The translations under genes and the position numbers were made by a program. From positions 1,488,001-1,552,000 of the forward strand of contig NZ_AP014924.1 of assembly GCF_001544015.1 (NCBI RefSeq): 64,000 nucleotides of DNA. The letters are read 5' to 3'. The notes under the pieces are model-generated. The model worked only from the letters and a program-made list of their open reading frames with translations, was not told the origin of the DNA and made no database searches. The stretch comes from Limnochorda pilosa (GTDB taxonomy: Bacteria; Bacillota; Limnochordia; Limnochordales; Limnochordaceae). Within the stretch, counting starts at the first letter, position 1, and each line of letters begins with the position of its first letter. Of the stretch, positions 25,217 to 34,300 are shown piece by piece.

Positions 25217-26673
25217 GACGAAGACTTCGCCCACCGTCGAAGCCGCCGGCAGGCCGCATCGCGGCCCAGCAGGTGGATCACCTCGTACATCCCCGGCGAG
25301 ACGGTGGTGCCCGTGAGCGCCACCCGGACCGGTTGAAGCACGTCGCCCAACTTCATCCCGCGCCGCTCGCGAAGACCCTCGAACACGGCCTGGATCCCCT
25401 CCACGGTGAAGGATTCCAGCGCCTCCAACCCGTGGACGGCCTCGGCCAGCATGGCAGGCACGTATTCGGGCGTGAGGAAGCGCTCCACCGCCTTCTCATC
25501 GTACTGGACCTCATCGGTGAAGTAGTAGTAGGTCCAGGGCACCAGCTCGCCCAGGTGCTTGATGCGGGCCTGAACCTGCTCCAGGATCGCTTCGAGGCGG
25601 GGGAGGCTGGCTTCTCTCTGGTCGGGGGGCAGGTAGCCGGCCTGCTCCAGGCGCGCCGCGGCCTCCCGGGCCAGCCGCTCCCGGGGCAGGGAGCGCAGGT
25701 AGACGCCGTTCATCCAGTCGATCTTCTTCACGTCGAAGATGGCTGGGTTCTTGGAGATGCGCTCCAGGCTGAAGTGCTCCACAAGCTCCTCCCGGGTGAA
25801 GAGCTCGTGGCGGTCGTCCAGCGACCACCCCAGCAGGGCCAGGTAGTTCACCATCGCCTCGGGCAGGTAGCCCTGTTCCCGGTACTGCTCCACCGAGGTG
25901 GCGCCGTGACGCTTGGAGAGCCGCTGGCGGTCCGGGCCCAGGATCATGGGCACATGGGCGAAGCGGGGGACCGGAAGATCCAGCGCCTGGTAGACCTGGA
26001 TCTGGCGCGGGGTGTTGGAGAGGTGGTCCTCTCCCCGGATCACGTGGGTGATCCGCATGAGCGCGTCGTCCACCACCACGGCGAAGTTGTAGGTGGGGTT
26101 TCCGTCGGACTTGATGATGACGAAGTCGTCGAGCACGTGGTTTTCGAAGCGGACGCTGCCGCGGATCAGGTCTTCCACCACGGTCTCGCCCTGGTCGTCG
26201 GCGAGGAAACGGAGCACCGGCACCCGGCCCTCGGCTTCGTAGCGGTCCCTTTCGGCTTTCGAGAGGTTGAGGCACTTCCGGTCGTACTTGACCGCCTGCC
26301 CGCTCTTCAGCAGAGCCTGCCGGCGCTCGTTGAGCTCCTCGGAGCTGCAGTAGCACCGGTAGGCGCGGCCCGCGTCCGCCAGGCGCCGGGCATACTCCCG
26401 ATAGAGGTCCAGGCGCTCGGTCTGGCGGTACGGCCCGTAGGGGCCGCCCACCGAGGGGCCCTCATCCCAGTCGAGGCCCAGCCAGTGCAGGGCTTCGAGG
26501 ATCACGTTCACCGACGCCTCGGTCGAGCGCAGGGCATCGGTGTCCTCGATGCGGAGCACGAACGTCCCGCCGTGATGGCGTGCAAAGAGCCAGTTGAACA
26601 GCGCGGTGCGAGCCCCGCCGACGTGCAGGTAGCCGGTGGGGCTGGGCGCGAAGCGGGCGCGTACCTCTTCCAA
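25213..26673 (-). CDS. gltX: Glutamyl-tRNA synthetase
   Basis: 486 residues of class I GluRS. RFAPSPTGYLHVGGARTALFNWLFA carries the HIGH-type motif; the KMSKS-type motif is RLSKRHGATS. The insertion YRCYCSSEEL and the C-terminal alpha-helical domain are normal. TTG at 26673 is preceded by AAGGAGAGGA. It charges tRNA-Glu and, in bacteria without GlnRS, tRNA-Gln. It follows the MTA phosphorylase by 73 bp and is followed by the two cognate tRNAs. Confidence 0.96.
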   Translation of the reverse strand: MEEVRARFAPSPTGYLHVGGARTALFNWLFARHHGGTFVLRIEDTDALRSTEASVNVILEALHWLGLDWDEGPSVGGPYGPYRQTERLDLYREYARRLADAGRAYRCYCSSEELNERRQALLKSGQAVKYDRKCLNLSKAERDRYEAEGRVPVLRFLADDQGETVVEDLIRGSVRFENHVLDDFVIIKSDGNPTYNFAVVVDDALMRITHVIRGEDHLSNTPRQIQVYQALDLPVPRFAHVPMILGPDRQRLSKRHGATSVEQYREQGYLPEAMVNYLALLGWSLDDRHELFTREELVEHFSLERISKNPAIFDVKKIDWMNGVYLRSLPRERLAREAAARLEQAGYLPPDQREASLPRLEAILEQVQARIKHLGELVPWTYYYFTDEVQYDEKAVERFLTPEYVPAMLAEAVHGLEALESFTVEGIQAVFEGLRERRGMKLGDVLQPVRVALTGTTVSPGMYEVIHLLGRDAACRRLRRWAKSSS

Positions 26674-26746
26674 GCCCGATCCTCTCCTTGAACGATCTGT
26701 GAGCGACCTGCCGGCAATGGGGTCTGTCTCCGGTCCGGTCCTTCCA

Positions 26747-27619
26747 TCAGCGGCCGGCCCGCTCCACGTCCGGCGGCCACGGTCCCCCGAGCTCGGCGCA
26801 GGCGCACGTTGGGGGTTCCAGCCGGCGCACCGCCTCCTGCAGGAGGGCGCGCAGGCGCTCCGAGGCGCTCTCCATGACCTCGGTGACCTCCTGGTGGGTG
26901 AGCGGCGCGGAAGCAAGTCCGGCCGCCAGGTTGGTGACCACGGCCACGGTGGCGTAGCAGAGGCCCGCCTCCCGGGCGAGCACCACCTCCGGCACGTTGG
27001 TCATCCCCACCAGGTCGCCGCCCAGCTGGCGGAAGGCCCGGATCTCGGCCGCGGTCTCGTAGCGCGGGCCCTCGGCGCAGACGTAGGTAGCCGCAGGGTG
27101 CATCACCGGCCCCGGGTGCTGCCCGGCCTCGTGGGGGTCACGGCCGCCCGCACCGCCTTCGCCACCGTCGCCCTCGCCAGCGGGGAAGATCCTGGCCGCG
27201 GACGCTGCCAGGGTGGCCCGGAGCTCGGGGCAGTAGGGGTCGGTCACGTCCACGTGGAAGACGCCGGAGGCGTCGCCTTGGTAGAAACTGGTCACCCGGC
27301 CGCGGGTGAAGTCGAGGAACTGGTCCACCAGCGCCAGGTCGCCCGGCCGCATCTCGGGACGGAGGGAGCCGACGGCGGAACTGGAGAGGACCCGCTCCAC
27401 CCCCACTTCCTTCAGGGCCCAAACGTTGGCCCGGTAGTTCACCCGGTGGGGCGGGATGTGATGCTGCTCCCCGTGCCGCGCTACGAAGAAGACCTCTCGC
27501 TCGGCCCAGAGGACCCGCCGCAGGACCACGGGACCGAAGGGCGTCGCCACGCGGACCGGTTCCTCCTCCTGGGCCTCCATCCGGTAGAGGCCCGTACCGC
27601 CGATGATGCCCACGCGCAC
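26747..27619 (-). CDS. mtnP: S-methyl-5'-thioadenosine phosphorylase
   Basis: 290 residues of the purine phosphorylase family 2: VRVGIIGGTGLY at the start, FVARHGEQHHIPPHRVNYRANVWAL, SSSAVGSLRPEMRPGDLALVDQFLDFT, YVCAEGPRYETAAEIRAFRQLGGDLVGMTNVPEVVLAREAGLCYATVAVVTN. It releases adenine and methylthioribose-1-phosphate from MTA. Residues ~150-180 hold a Gly/His-rich insertion (FPAGEGDGGEGGAGG) absent from most homologues. GTG at 27619 has GGAGGAGGGG upstream. The MTIP/inosine variant of the family is an alternative. It is in line with gltX. Confidence 0.9.
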   Translation of the reverse strand: MRVGIIGGTGLYRMEAQEEEPVRVATPFGPVVLRRVLWAEREVFFVARHGEQHHIPPHRVNYRANVWALKEVGVERVLSSSAVGSLRPEMRPGDLALVDQFLDFTRGRVTSFYQGDASGVFHVDVTDPYCPELRATLAASAARIFPAGEGDGGEGGAGGRDPHEAGQHPGPVMHPAATYVCAEGPRYETAAEIRAFRQLGGDLVGMTNVPEVVLAREAGLCYATVAVVTNLAAGLASAPLTHQEVTEVMESASERLRALLQEAVRRLEPPTCACAELGGPWPPDVERAGR

Positions 27620-27696
27620 CTTCAGCCCCTCCTCCGCCTGACCTAGCCTTCCTTCGCCAGGGGCGGACGTGCTCCTTCCGGCGGTCGCCGCGGGGA

Positions 27697-27900
27697 TCAC
27701 CCGACGATGTCGAGGTAGGCTTCCACCTCCTCCGTGGGTGCCTGTTCCAGGTGGCCTGCCAGGCGCTTCAGCGTCTCCGGGGTCACCGCGTCGAGCCCCC
27801 GGTCCAGGGCCCGCCGGCAGACGGCCAGGCTCGCGTACGACTCAGGATGGTTCCGCACGAAGTCGAGGATCTGCTCGATGTGGGGCGTTCGTCCGTCCAG
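27697..27900 (-). CDS. Small protein of unknown function, probable CTG start
   Basis: 67 residues: helical, acidic C-terminus (IEQILDFVRNHPESYASLAV, LKRLAGHLEQAPTEEVEAYL). The only well-placed ribosome site, GGAGGG, precedes a CTG at 27900; a GTG at 27915 gives five more residues but has no site. A longer frame continuing to 29094 is antisense to murA and rejected. It lies 77 bp before mtnP on the same strand. No family recognised. Confidence 0.5.
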   Translation of the reverse strand: MDGRTPHIEQILDFVRNHPESYASLAVCRRALDRGLDAVTPETLKRLAGHLEQAPTEEVEAYLDIVG

Positions 27901-27917
27901 GTGCGATCCCTCCACCG

Positions 27918-28043
27918 CTAGTCTGGCACGGCGGCGGTTCCTTATGCCGCCCCAGCCCACCCTGCGCAGCCCGCCGAAGGGAGCCGCACGCGAGGGTCCC
28001 TCCAAGTCCCGGCCATAGGCGGCTCGGGCCGCGCCCAGACTAG
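27918..28043. repeat. Widely spaced 9-bp inverted repeat in divergent intergenic region
   Basis: CTAGTCTGG (27918-27926) and CCAGACTAG (28035-28043) are exact inverse copies flanking most of the gap between the small minus-strand gene and the CBM protein. They could be paired operator sites or chance. Confidence 0.4.
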
Positions 28044-28077
28044 GGGCGAGGCAAGGGGCGAAGGGAGGGAAGCGCGC

Positions 28078-28575
28078 GTGAGCTGGTGGGAGACGCTGAG
28101 AGACATCCTGGGCTGGACCGAGGACGACGAGACGGAGCGCGGGCGCGCGTCGCCGGGAAGCGCCGGCATGGAGGCAGCCGACGAGCTGGCCGGCTTCTAC
28201 AACGGCCGCAGCGTCGCGGGAACGGCCACGGCCGAGCCCGCGGCCGAGGCGTACCAACTGGCACCCAACGACGGCGTGAAGGTGGAGCCGGTGCCCATGA
28301 CCCGACAGGACCAGGTGACGGTGGCGTACGACGGGCTCCTGGCCCGGGCGGGCGCGCAGCAGGTCTTCCTGCACTGCGGCTACGGGCCCGGCCCGTGGCG
28401 AAGGGTGCGGGAGTACGCGATGCAGCGGCGGCCCGAGGGGCACTGGGAGGCCAAGGTCACCCTGGACGACGGCGGCCGCTTCAGCTTCTGCTTCCGCGAC
28501 AACGCCAACAACTGGGACAACAACACCGGCCGCAACTGGAGCTACGAGATCCACGAGGGCACCGTGCCCTGGTAG
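28078..28575 (+). CDS. Carbohydrate-binding module (CBM25/53-like) protein, no signal peptide
   Basis: 165 residues. After a helical N-terminus (MSWWETLRDILGW) and a linker, residues ~75-165 form one starch-binding-type module: VTVAYDGLLARAGAQQVFLHCGYGPG, then FSFCFRDNANNWDNNTGRNWSYEIHEG, the CBM25 signature with its aromatic residues. There is no signal peptide or catalytic domain, so it should act in the cytoplasm, perhaps on glycogen. GTG at 28078 with AGGGAGGGAAG upstream. It precedes murA by 57 bp. Confidence 0.82.
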   Translation: MSWWETLRDILGWTEDDETERGRASPGSAGMEAADELAGFYNGRSVAGTATAEPAAEAYQLAPNDGVKVEPVPMTRQDQVTVAYDGLLARAGAQQVFLHCGYGPGPWRRVREYAMQRRPEGHWEAKVTLDDGGRFSFCFRDNANNWDNNTGRNWSYEIHEGTVPW

Positions 28576-28632
28576 CCCGGGCGCCGGGGCGAAGCATCCC
28601 GGGAGGCCGGTGGGGGGAAGGGGGGAACCGTC

Positions 28633-29937
28633 GTGGCCCGGCTCCTGGTAGAGGGAGGTCGCCGCCTGCAGGGCGAGGTGGAGATCGACGGGGCCAAGAA
28701 CAGCGCACTGCCGATCATGGCGGCCGCGGGGCTGGCCGAGGGGGAGTCGGTGCTGGAACGGATTCCCCCCACCACCGACGTGACCACCATGGCGCAGATC
28801 CTTCGGGAGCTGGGGATGTCGGTCTCCTTCAGCCCAGGCGGGACGTGTGTCATCGACGGCTCCCGCCTGCGGCACCACCGGGCGCCCTACGACCTGGTGC
28901 GGCGCATGCGCGCCTCCTTCTACGTGGCCGGGCTCCTGCTGGCTCGCCTCGGTAGGGCCGAGGTGCCGCTGCCGGGCGGCTGCGCGCTGGGCTCGCGCCC
29001 CGTCGACTTCCACATGCGGGGCTTCGAGCAGCTGGGCGCCCGGATCCGCATCGAGCACGGCTACATGATCGCCGGAGCACCTCGCGGCCTTCACGGCAGG
29101 CCGGTGCTGGTGGAGCGGGCCAGCGTGGGAACCACGGTGAACCTCATGCTCGCCGCGGCCCTCGCAGAGGGAACCACGGTGCTGGAGAACGCGGCCAGGG
29201 AGCCCGAGGTGGCGGACCTGGCCGCGTTCCTGAACCGCATGGGCGCCCGGGTGAACGGAGCCGGCGGACCCACGGTGACCATCGAGGGCGTCCGCACCCT
29301 ACACCCGGCCCGCCACGCCGTCATTGCGGACCGGGTGGAAGCGGGAACCTTCCTGGTGGCTGCGGCCATCACCCGCGGGGAGGTGACGCTGCGGAACGTG
29401 ACGCCCGAGCACCTGCAAGCCGCCCTCCGCAAGCTGGAGGAGGCCGGGGCCAGGGTCGAACCCGCCGGCCCCGACGCCCTTCGCCTGGCCATGGACGACC
29501 GGCCCAGTCCCCTCGAGGTGGAGACGGCTCCGTACCCGGGATTCCCCACGGATCTGCACCAACCCATGGTCGCGCTCCTTTCCCTGGCTCGGGGCATCAG
29601 CACCATCCGAGAGACGATCTTCGACCGCTTCCGCTATGTGGACGAGCTGCGCCGCATGGGCGCCCACATCCGGGTGGACGGCCAGCGGGCGCTGGTGGAA
29701 GGCGTGGAGCGGCTCACGGGTGCACCCGTGGAGGCGCCGGACCTGAGAGGGGGCGCTGCGCTGGTGCTGGCCGGCCTGGCCGCGGAGGGCCGCACTGAGG
29801 TCCAGTCCGTCGAACACGTGGACCGGGGCTACGACCGCTTCGAGGAGAAGCTGAACCAGCTCGGGGCCCGCATCCGCCGGGTGGATCCCGACCGGCCCGC
29901 CCGGGACCACACCCTCATTCCAGCCATGGGCTGCTGA
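28633..29937 (+). CDS. murA: UDP-N-acetylglucosamine 1-carboxyvinyltransferase
   Basis: 434 residues, EPSP-synthase fold. First committed step of peptidoglycan synthesis, transferring enolpyruvate to UDP-GlcNAc. [20 protein letters not shown] holds the catalytic Lys-Asn; [15 protein letters not shown] contains the fosfomycin-target Cys; [15 protein letters not shown] the conserved Asp; and [16 protein letters not shown] the C-terminal hallmark. GTG at 28633 after GGGGGAAGGGGGG. Confidence 0.96.
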   Translation: MARLLVEGGRRLQGEVEIDGAKNSALPIMAAAGLAEGESVLERIPPTTDVTTMAQILRELGMSVSFSPGGTCVIDGSRLRHHRAPYDLVRRMRASFYVAGLLLARLGRAEVPLPGGCALGSRPVDFHMRGFEQLGARIRIEHGYMIAGAPRGLHGRPVLVERASVGTTVNLMLAAALAEGTTVLENAAREPEVADLAAFLNRMGARVNGAGGPTVTIEGVRTLHPARHAVIADRVEAGTFLVAAAITRGEVTLRNVTPEHLQAALRKLEEAGARVEPAGPDALRLAMDDRPSPLEVETAPYPGFPTDLHQPMVALLSLARGISTIRETIFDRFRYVDELRRMGAHIRVDGQRALVEGVERLTGAPVEAPDLRGGAALVLAGLAAEGRTEVQSVEHVDRGYDRFEEKLNQLGARIRRVDPDRPARDHTLIPAMGC

Positions 29938-30001
29938 ACTCCCGGACGCTCTTCGCCAGCTCAGGGTTGTGGCCGTCGCAGAAGGATCAACCGGTCGAGC
30001 C

Positions 30002-30526
30002 TCAGGGCTGCGGCCGATCGGGGAGCGGACCCGGCCGGGTTCGGACCCAGACCACCAGCCGCCCGGCCACGGCCCAGATGAACTCCACCTGCAGGGTGTA
30101 GGCCGTCTCTCCCAGAGTGACCGTGCGGTTGTGGGCCACAGCCCGAAGGATCGACGGGTCGAGCTCTGACAGGTCGCTGCCGATCGCGTGCCGGTAGAGC
30201 CCGTGTACGGCCGCCTCCAGCTCCACCTCCCGGCGGGCATCGGAGAAGTCCAGCACCCGGACCTCCACCTCTCGCACCACCTGGCGCCGGCGGGCCTCGA
30301 GGCTCTCCTCCAGCTTCTCGATCTGGGCCGCCCGGTTGGACAGCTCGAGCTCCAGCCGCCTCCGCTCCAACTCCAGCCGGTCCACCTGGTGCCCCAGGAG
30401 AAGGGTGGCTGCCGCCATCCCCATCACGGTGCCCAGCACCAGCCAGGCCAGGAGCACCCGGAACTGGCGCCGGCTCCACGTCACGAAGAGGGTTCGGCTC
30501 CTCTGGGTCCGAGGGGTCTGGGTCAT
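30002..30526 (-). CDS. ytrI: YtrI-like sporulation membrane protein
   Basis: 174 residues: cytoplasmic basic N-terminus, one membrane helix (FRVLLAWLVLGTVMGMAAATLLL, ~23-45), then a coiled coil (RLELERRRLELELSNRAAQIEKLEESLEARRR) and a small C-terminal domain (VRVLDFSDARREVELEAAVHGLY). Sequence identity to YtrI is not obvious by eye; the call rests on size, topology and the ytrI-ytrH-dnaE neighbourhood known in Bacillus. It starts three bases after the ytrH stop. Confidence 0.72.
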   Translation of the reverse strand: MTQTPRTQRSRTLFVTWSRRQFRVLLAWLVLGTVMGMAAATLLLGHQVDRLELERRRLELELSNRAAQIEKLEESLEARRRQVVREVEVRVLDFSDARREVELEAAVHGLYRHAIGSDLSELDPSILRAVAHNRTVTLGETAYTLQVEFIWAVAGRLVVWVRTRPGPLPDRPQP

Positions 30527-30529
30527 GGC

Positions 30530-30886
30530 CTAGCCTCGCAGATTCACCAGGCTGGCCAGGAGCCAGTAGCCGGCGTGCGCTCCGAACAGCGCGGCCGCCA
30601 CCACAGCCCCCTGCCGCAGCAGCAGGAAGACCTGTCCCCCGAAGAGCCCCGACTCCAGCGCCGTGAGGGTGTCGAAGGTACCGCCGATGGCTACCGCGAT
30701 GGCCCAGAGCCGGATCTTGCCCGAGAGGTCAGCGATGGCCGCTAGGGGCGATCCTCGGGTGAGGACGATGGCGAGCGACCCCAGGAGCGACCCGCCCAGG
30801 ACCACGCCGAAGGCGGTACAGAAGGGAAGGAGAAGCTCCTTGGCCACCCGCAGCAGCACGTTGGCGCCCCCTTCCGCCGGTTCCAC
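30530..30886 (-). CDS. ytrH: Sporulation membrane protein YtrH
   Basis: 118 residues, three hydrophobic segments: LLLPFCTAFGVVLGGSLLGSL, KIRLWAIAVAIGGTFDTLTALESGLFGG, and a C-terminal helix. FGVVLGGSLxGxL and (I)WAIxxAIGGTFD are the YtrH hallmarks. In Bacillus YtrH and YtrI are mother-cell-expressed proteins needed for efficient sporulation. GTG at 30886 follows AAGGAGGAG; the longer frame to 31123 has no ribosome site. It points away from dnaE. Confidence 0.9.
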   Translation of the reverse strand: MEPAEGGANVLLRVAKELLLPFCTAFGVVLGGSLLGSLAIVLTRGSPLAAIADLSGKIRLWAIAVAIGGTFDTLTALESGLFGGQVFLLLRQGAVVAAALFGAHAGYWLLASLVNLRG

Positions 30887-31387
30887 CTGCTCCTCCTTCG
30901 TCCTATGCCGGCGGGGCGCGGGGCAAGACCCGGACCAAGACGCGGCCGAAGAGCCGGACCCGGAGGCGGACTGAACCCGGGCCAGGGCTCCGACCCGGAC
31001 CCAAAGAAGGCCACCGGGGCGCGTGTGGATTTCATCTCCAGACGTTAACGTGCAGAACCCACGCGACGACAGATGCCTGTGACCCGAAAGGCCCGCCGTT
31101 GAGCGTTTTGGGCAAGCGAACACGCGCGCGTCAAATCGCGAAATGGCCGAATAACCGTTAACGTCTGGGGTTTAATTCTACACACGCGCGCCCATGTATC
31201 CGCGCCTCACCCCGTTCCCGGGTACCCGGACCCGCCCGCGGCCCGCCGCGGGCCGGCCAGCCATGGACCCGCCCCCCGGTCCTGTGCTATAATGGCGATA
31301 CGAACGCGGATTCGAAAAGGGCCGCCTGGCGGAGGTTGCACGGCGCATCCAGCGGGCCTGGGAGGACGGCTGACGGGAGCGGGCCGC
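30887..31387. promoter_or_regulatory. ytrH-dnaE divergent region with exact 13-bp inverted repeat
   Basis: About 500 bp without a gene, AT-richer than its surroundings at 31035-31185. CCAGACGTTAACG (31038-31050) and CGTTAACGTCTGG (31156-31168) are exact inverse copies 105 bp apart. Each has a GTTAAC core; the left copy sits in the palindrome ACGTTAACGT. Two regulator sites or a loop-forming element are plausible. On the plus strand TGGACC (31264-31269) and TATAAT (31288-31293), spacer 18, form the dnaE promoter. Confidence 0.6.
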
Positions 31388-34300
31388 ATGGCGTTCGTCC
31401 ACTTGCACGTCCACAGCGTCTACAGCCTCCTCGACGGGGCTGCCTCCGTGGAAGGGCTCTGCCGAAGGGCGGCCGAGCAGGGTTCTCCCGCCCTTGCCCT
31501 CACCGACCACGGCGTCATGTTCGGGGCGGCCGCCTTCTACCGGGCGGCGGTGGCGCATGGAATCAAGCCCATCCTGGGCTGCGAGCTCTACCTGGCGCCC
31601 GGGCGCCGCACCGAGAGGGCGGGTGGCGGCCGCGAACACCGGCATCACTTGCTGGTGCTGGCTCAAACCCCCCGGGGGTACCGGAACCTCACACAGCTCG
31701 TGACCGCGGGCTTCACCGAGGGCTTCTACCAGAAGCCCCGCGTCGATCGGGAGCTCCTCGAGGCCTACGGCGAGGGCCTCATCGTGCTGTCGGGGTGCAT
31801 GTCCAGCGAGGTGCCCGAGCTGCTGCTGGAGGGCCGTGAGGACGAGGCGATCCAGGTGGCCCGGTGGTACCGGGAACGCTTCCCCGGCCGCTATTACGTG
31901 GAGATCCAGGAGAACGGCATGCCCCGCCAGGAGGAGCTGAACCGGAAGCTGGTCGCCCTGGCCCGGGAGCTCGAGCTGCCCCTGGTGGCCACGGGGGACG
32001 TGCACTACGTGGCCCCCGCGGATGCGGAGCTTCAGGATGCCCTCCTGTGCATCCAGACGGGGAAGCGTCTGGCGGACCCCGACCGGCTTCGCTTCCCCAC
32101 CGACCGCTTCTACCTGAAGACGCCCGAGGAGATGGCCGCCGCCTTCGGCGAGATCCCCGAGGCCTTGGCCAATACCCTGCGGATCGCGGAGTCCGTGGAA
32201 CCGGTGCTGGAGCCCGGCCGGCCGGAGTTGCCCGAGCCCCCCCTGCCCCGGCGCGACGGGCGGCCCCTGGAGCCCGACCGCCACCTGCGGGAGGAGGCGG
32301 ACCGGGGCGCCAGGCGCCGCTTCGGACGGGTGGAGGCGCGGGTGCGGGAGCGGCTGGCGCATGAGCTGGACGTGATCACCTCCATGGGGTACGCGTCCTA
32401 CTTCCTGATCGTCGCCGACTTCGTGAACTGGGCCCGGAGCCAGGGAATCGCGGTGGGGCCCGGCCGAGGATCGGCGGCCAGCAGCCTGGTCGCCTACTGC
32501 CTGGGCATCACCGACGTGGACCCGCTCCGGTACGGCCTGGTCTTCGAGCGGTTCCTGAACCCCGCCCGGGTGTCGATGCCCGACATCGACATCGACTTCA
32601 GCGACGCCCGCCGGGGCGAGGTGCTGGAGTACGTGGCCCGCCGGTACGGCGCCGACCGGGTGGGGCAGATCGCCACCTTCTCGCAGCTGGCGGCCCGGGC
32701 GGCGCTGCGGGACGTGGGACGCCTCCTGGACGTGCCCTATGCCGAGGTGGACCGGGTGGCCAAGCTGGTGCCTTCGGGCCCGGGCGTGACCCTGGAGCAG
32801 GCGCTCGAACAGGAGCCGGAACTCCGGGCCATGGCCGGAGGCGGGGACCCCCTGCACCAGCGCTGGATCCGCCTGGCCCGGGCGGTGGAAGGGTCGCCCC
32901 GGCACCTGTCGGTGCACGCCGCAGGGGTGGTCATCACCCGTGAGCCGCTGGTGGAGCGGGTGCCCCTGGCCCGCACCCATGAGGGCGTGGTGGTGACCCA
33001 GTACCCCATGGAGGACCTGGAGTGGCTCGGCCTGCTGAAGATGGACTTCCTGGGCCTCCGTACCCTCACGGTGCTGGAGCGGGCGGTGGAGCTGGCGAGC
33101 GAGGAGAGGGCTGGGGAAGCGGCCGGCGGGTCGATCCGGCTGGAGGCCATCCCCGAGGACGACCCCGAGGTGTACCGGATGCTTTCCGAGGGCCGGGCGG
33201 AGGGGGTCTTCCAGCTCGAGACCTCCATGTTCCGCACCCTCCTGCCCGAGGTGCGGCCGGACCGCTTCGAGGACCTGGTGGCTCTGCTGGCCCTGGGCCG
33301 GCCCGGGCCCATGGTGCGGGTGCAGGACTACATCGAGCGGAAGCACGGCCGCCAGCCTGTGCGCCACGCGCTGCCCGTCCTGGAGCCGGTGCTGGCCGAG
33401 ACCTACGGCGTGATGCTCTACCAGGAGCAGGTGATGCAGGTGGCCATGGCCGTGGCCGGCTACTCGGCCGGCGAGGCGGATCTGCTGCGCCGGGCCATGG
33501 GCAAGAAGAAGCCCGAGGCGATGCAAGCCGAGGAGAGCCGGTTCGTGGAGCGCTCGGTGGAGCGGGGGGTGCCCGAGGAGCAGGCCCGGGCGCTTTTCCG
33601 GGAGATGGCTGAGTTCGCAGGTTACGGCTTCGCCAAGAGCCACTCGGCCGCCTACGCCCGCATCACCTACCAGACCGCCTACATGAAGGCCCACTACCCC
33701 GTGGCCTTCATGGCGGCCCAGATCAGCAGCGTGATGGGACAGGAGGAGCGGGTGGCCGAATACCTTGAAGAGTGCCGGCGCCAGGGCATCCCCGTGCTGC
33801 CGCCCGACGTCAATGCCAGCCGTTGGGAGTTCCGTCCCGAGGGTGGCGGGATCCGTTTCGGGCTGGGGGCGGTGAAGAACGTGGGCTCGGACCTGGTGCG
33901 CGGCCTGGTGGAGGCCCGGGCCGAAGGCCCGTTCCGGAGCCTGCAGGACTTGCTGGACCGGCTGGAGGAGGCCCACCCGAACCGCAAGGCGCTGGAGAGC
34001 CTGGTGAAGGCGGGCGCCTTGGACGGTTTCGGGCACCGCCGCTCGCTCCTGGGGGAGCTGGAGGTGCTGCTGCGCGAGCGGGGGCCCGGTGCCCGGGCCG
34101 CAACGGCCCGCGGGCAGACCCGTCTCTTCCAGGTGGACGAGCCGGGCCCTCCGGTCGGAAGGGAGGCAGGGCGAGGCCCGGCGGTCGGGGGGCACCCCGC
34201 GAGGCAGGAGGCCGTGCTCGCCCCCTTCAGCCCCCAGGAGCAGCTGGCCCTGGAGAAGGAGGCGCTGGGCTTCTACTTCTCGGGAGACCCGCTGGCGGGA

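Noticed and set aside
27697-29094. 465-codon minus-strand frame across murA and the CBM gene
   Set aside because: Only its last ~67 codons lie outside other genes and look protein-like; the rest is antisense to murA.
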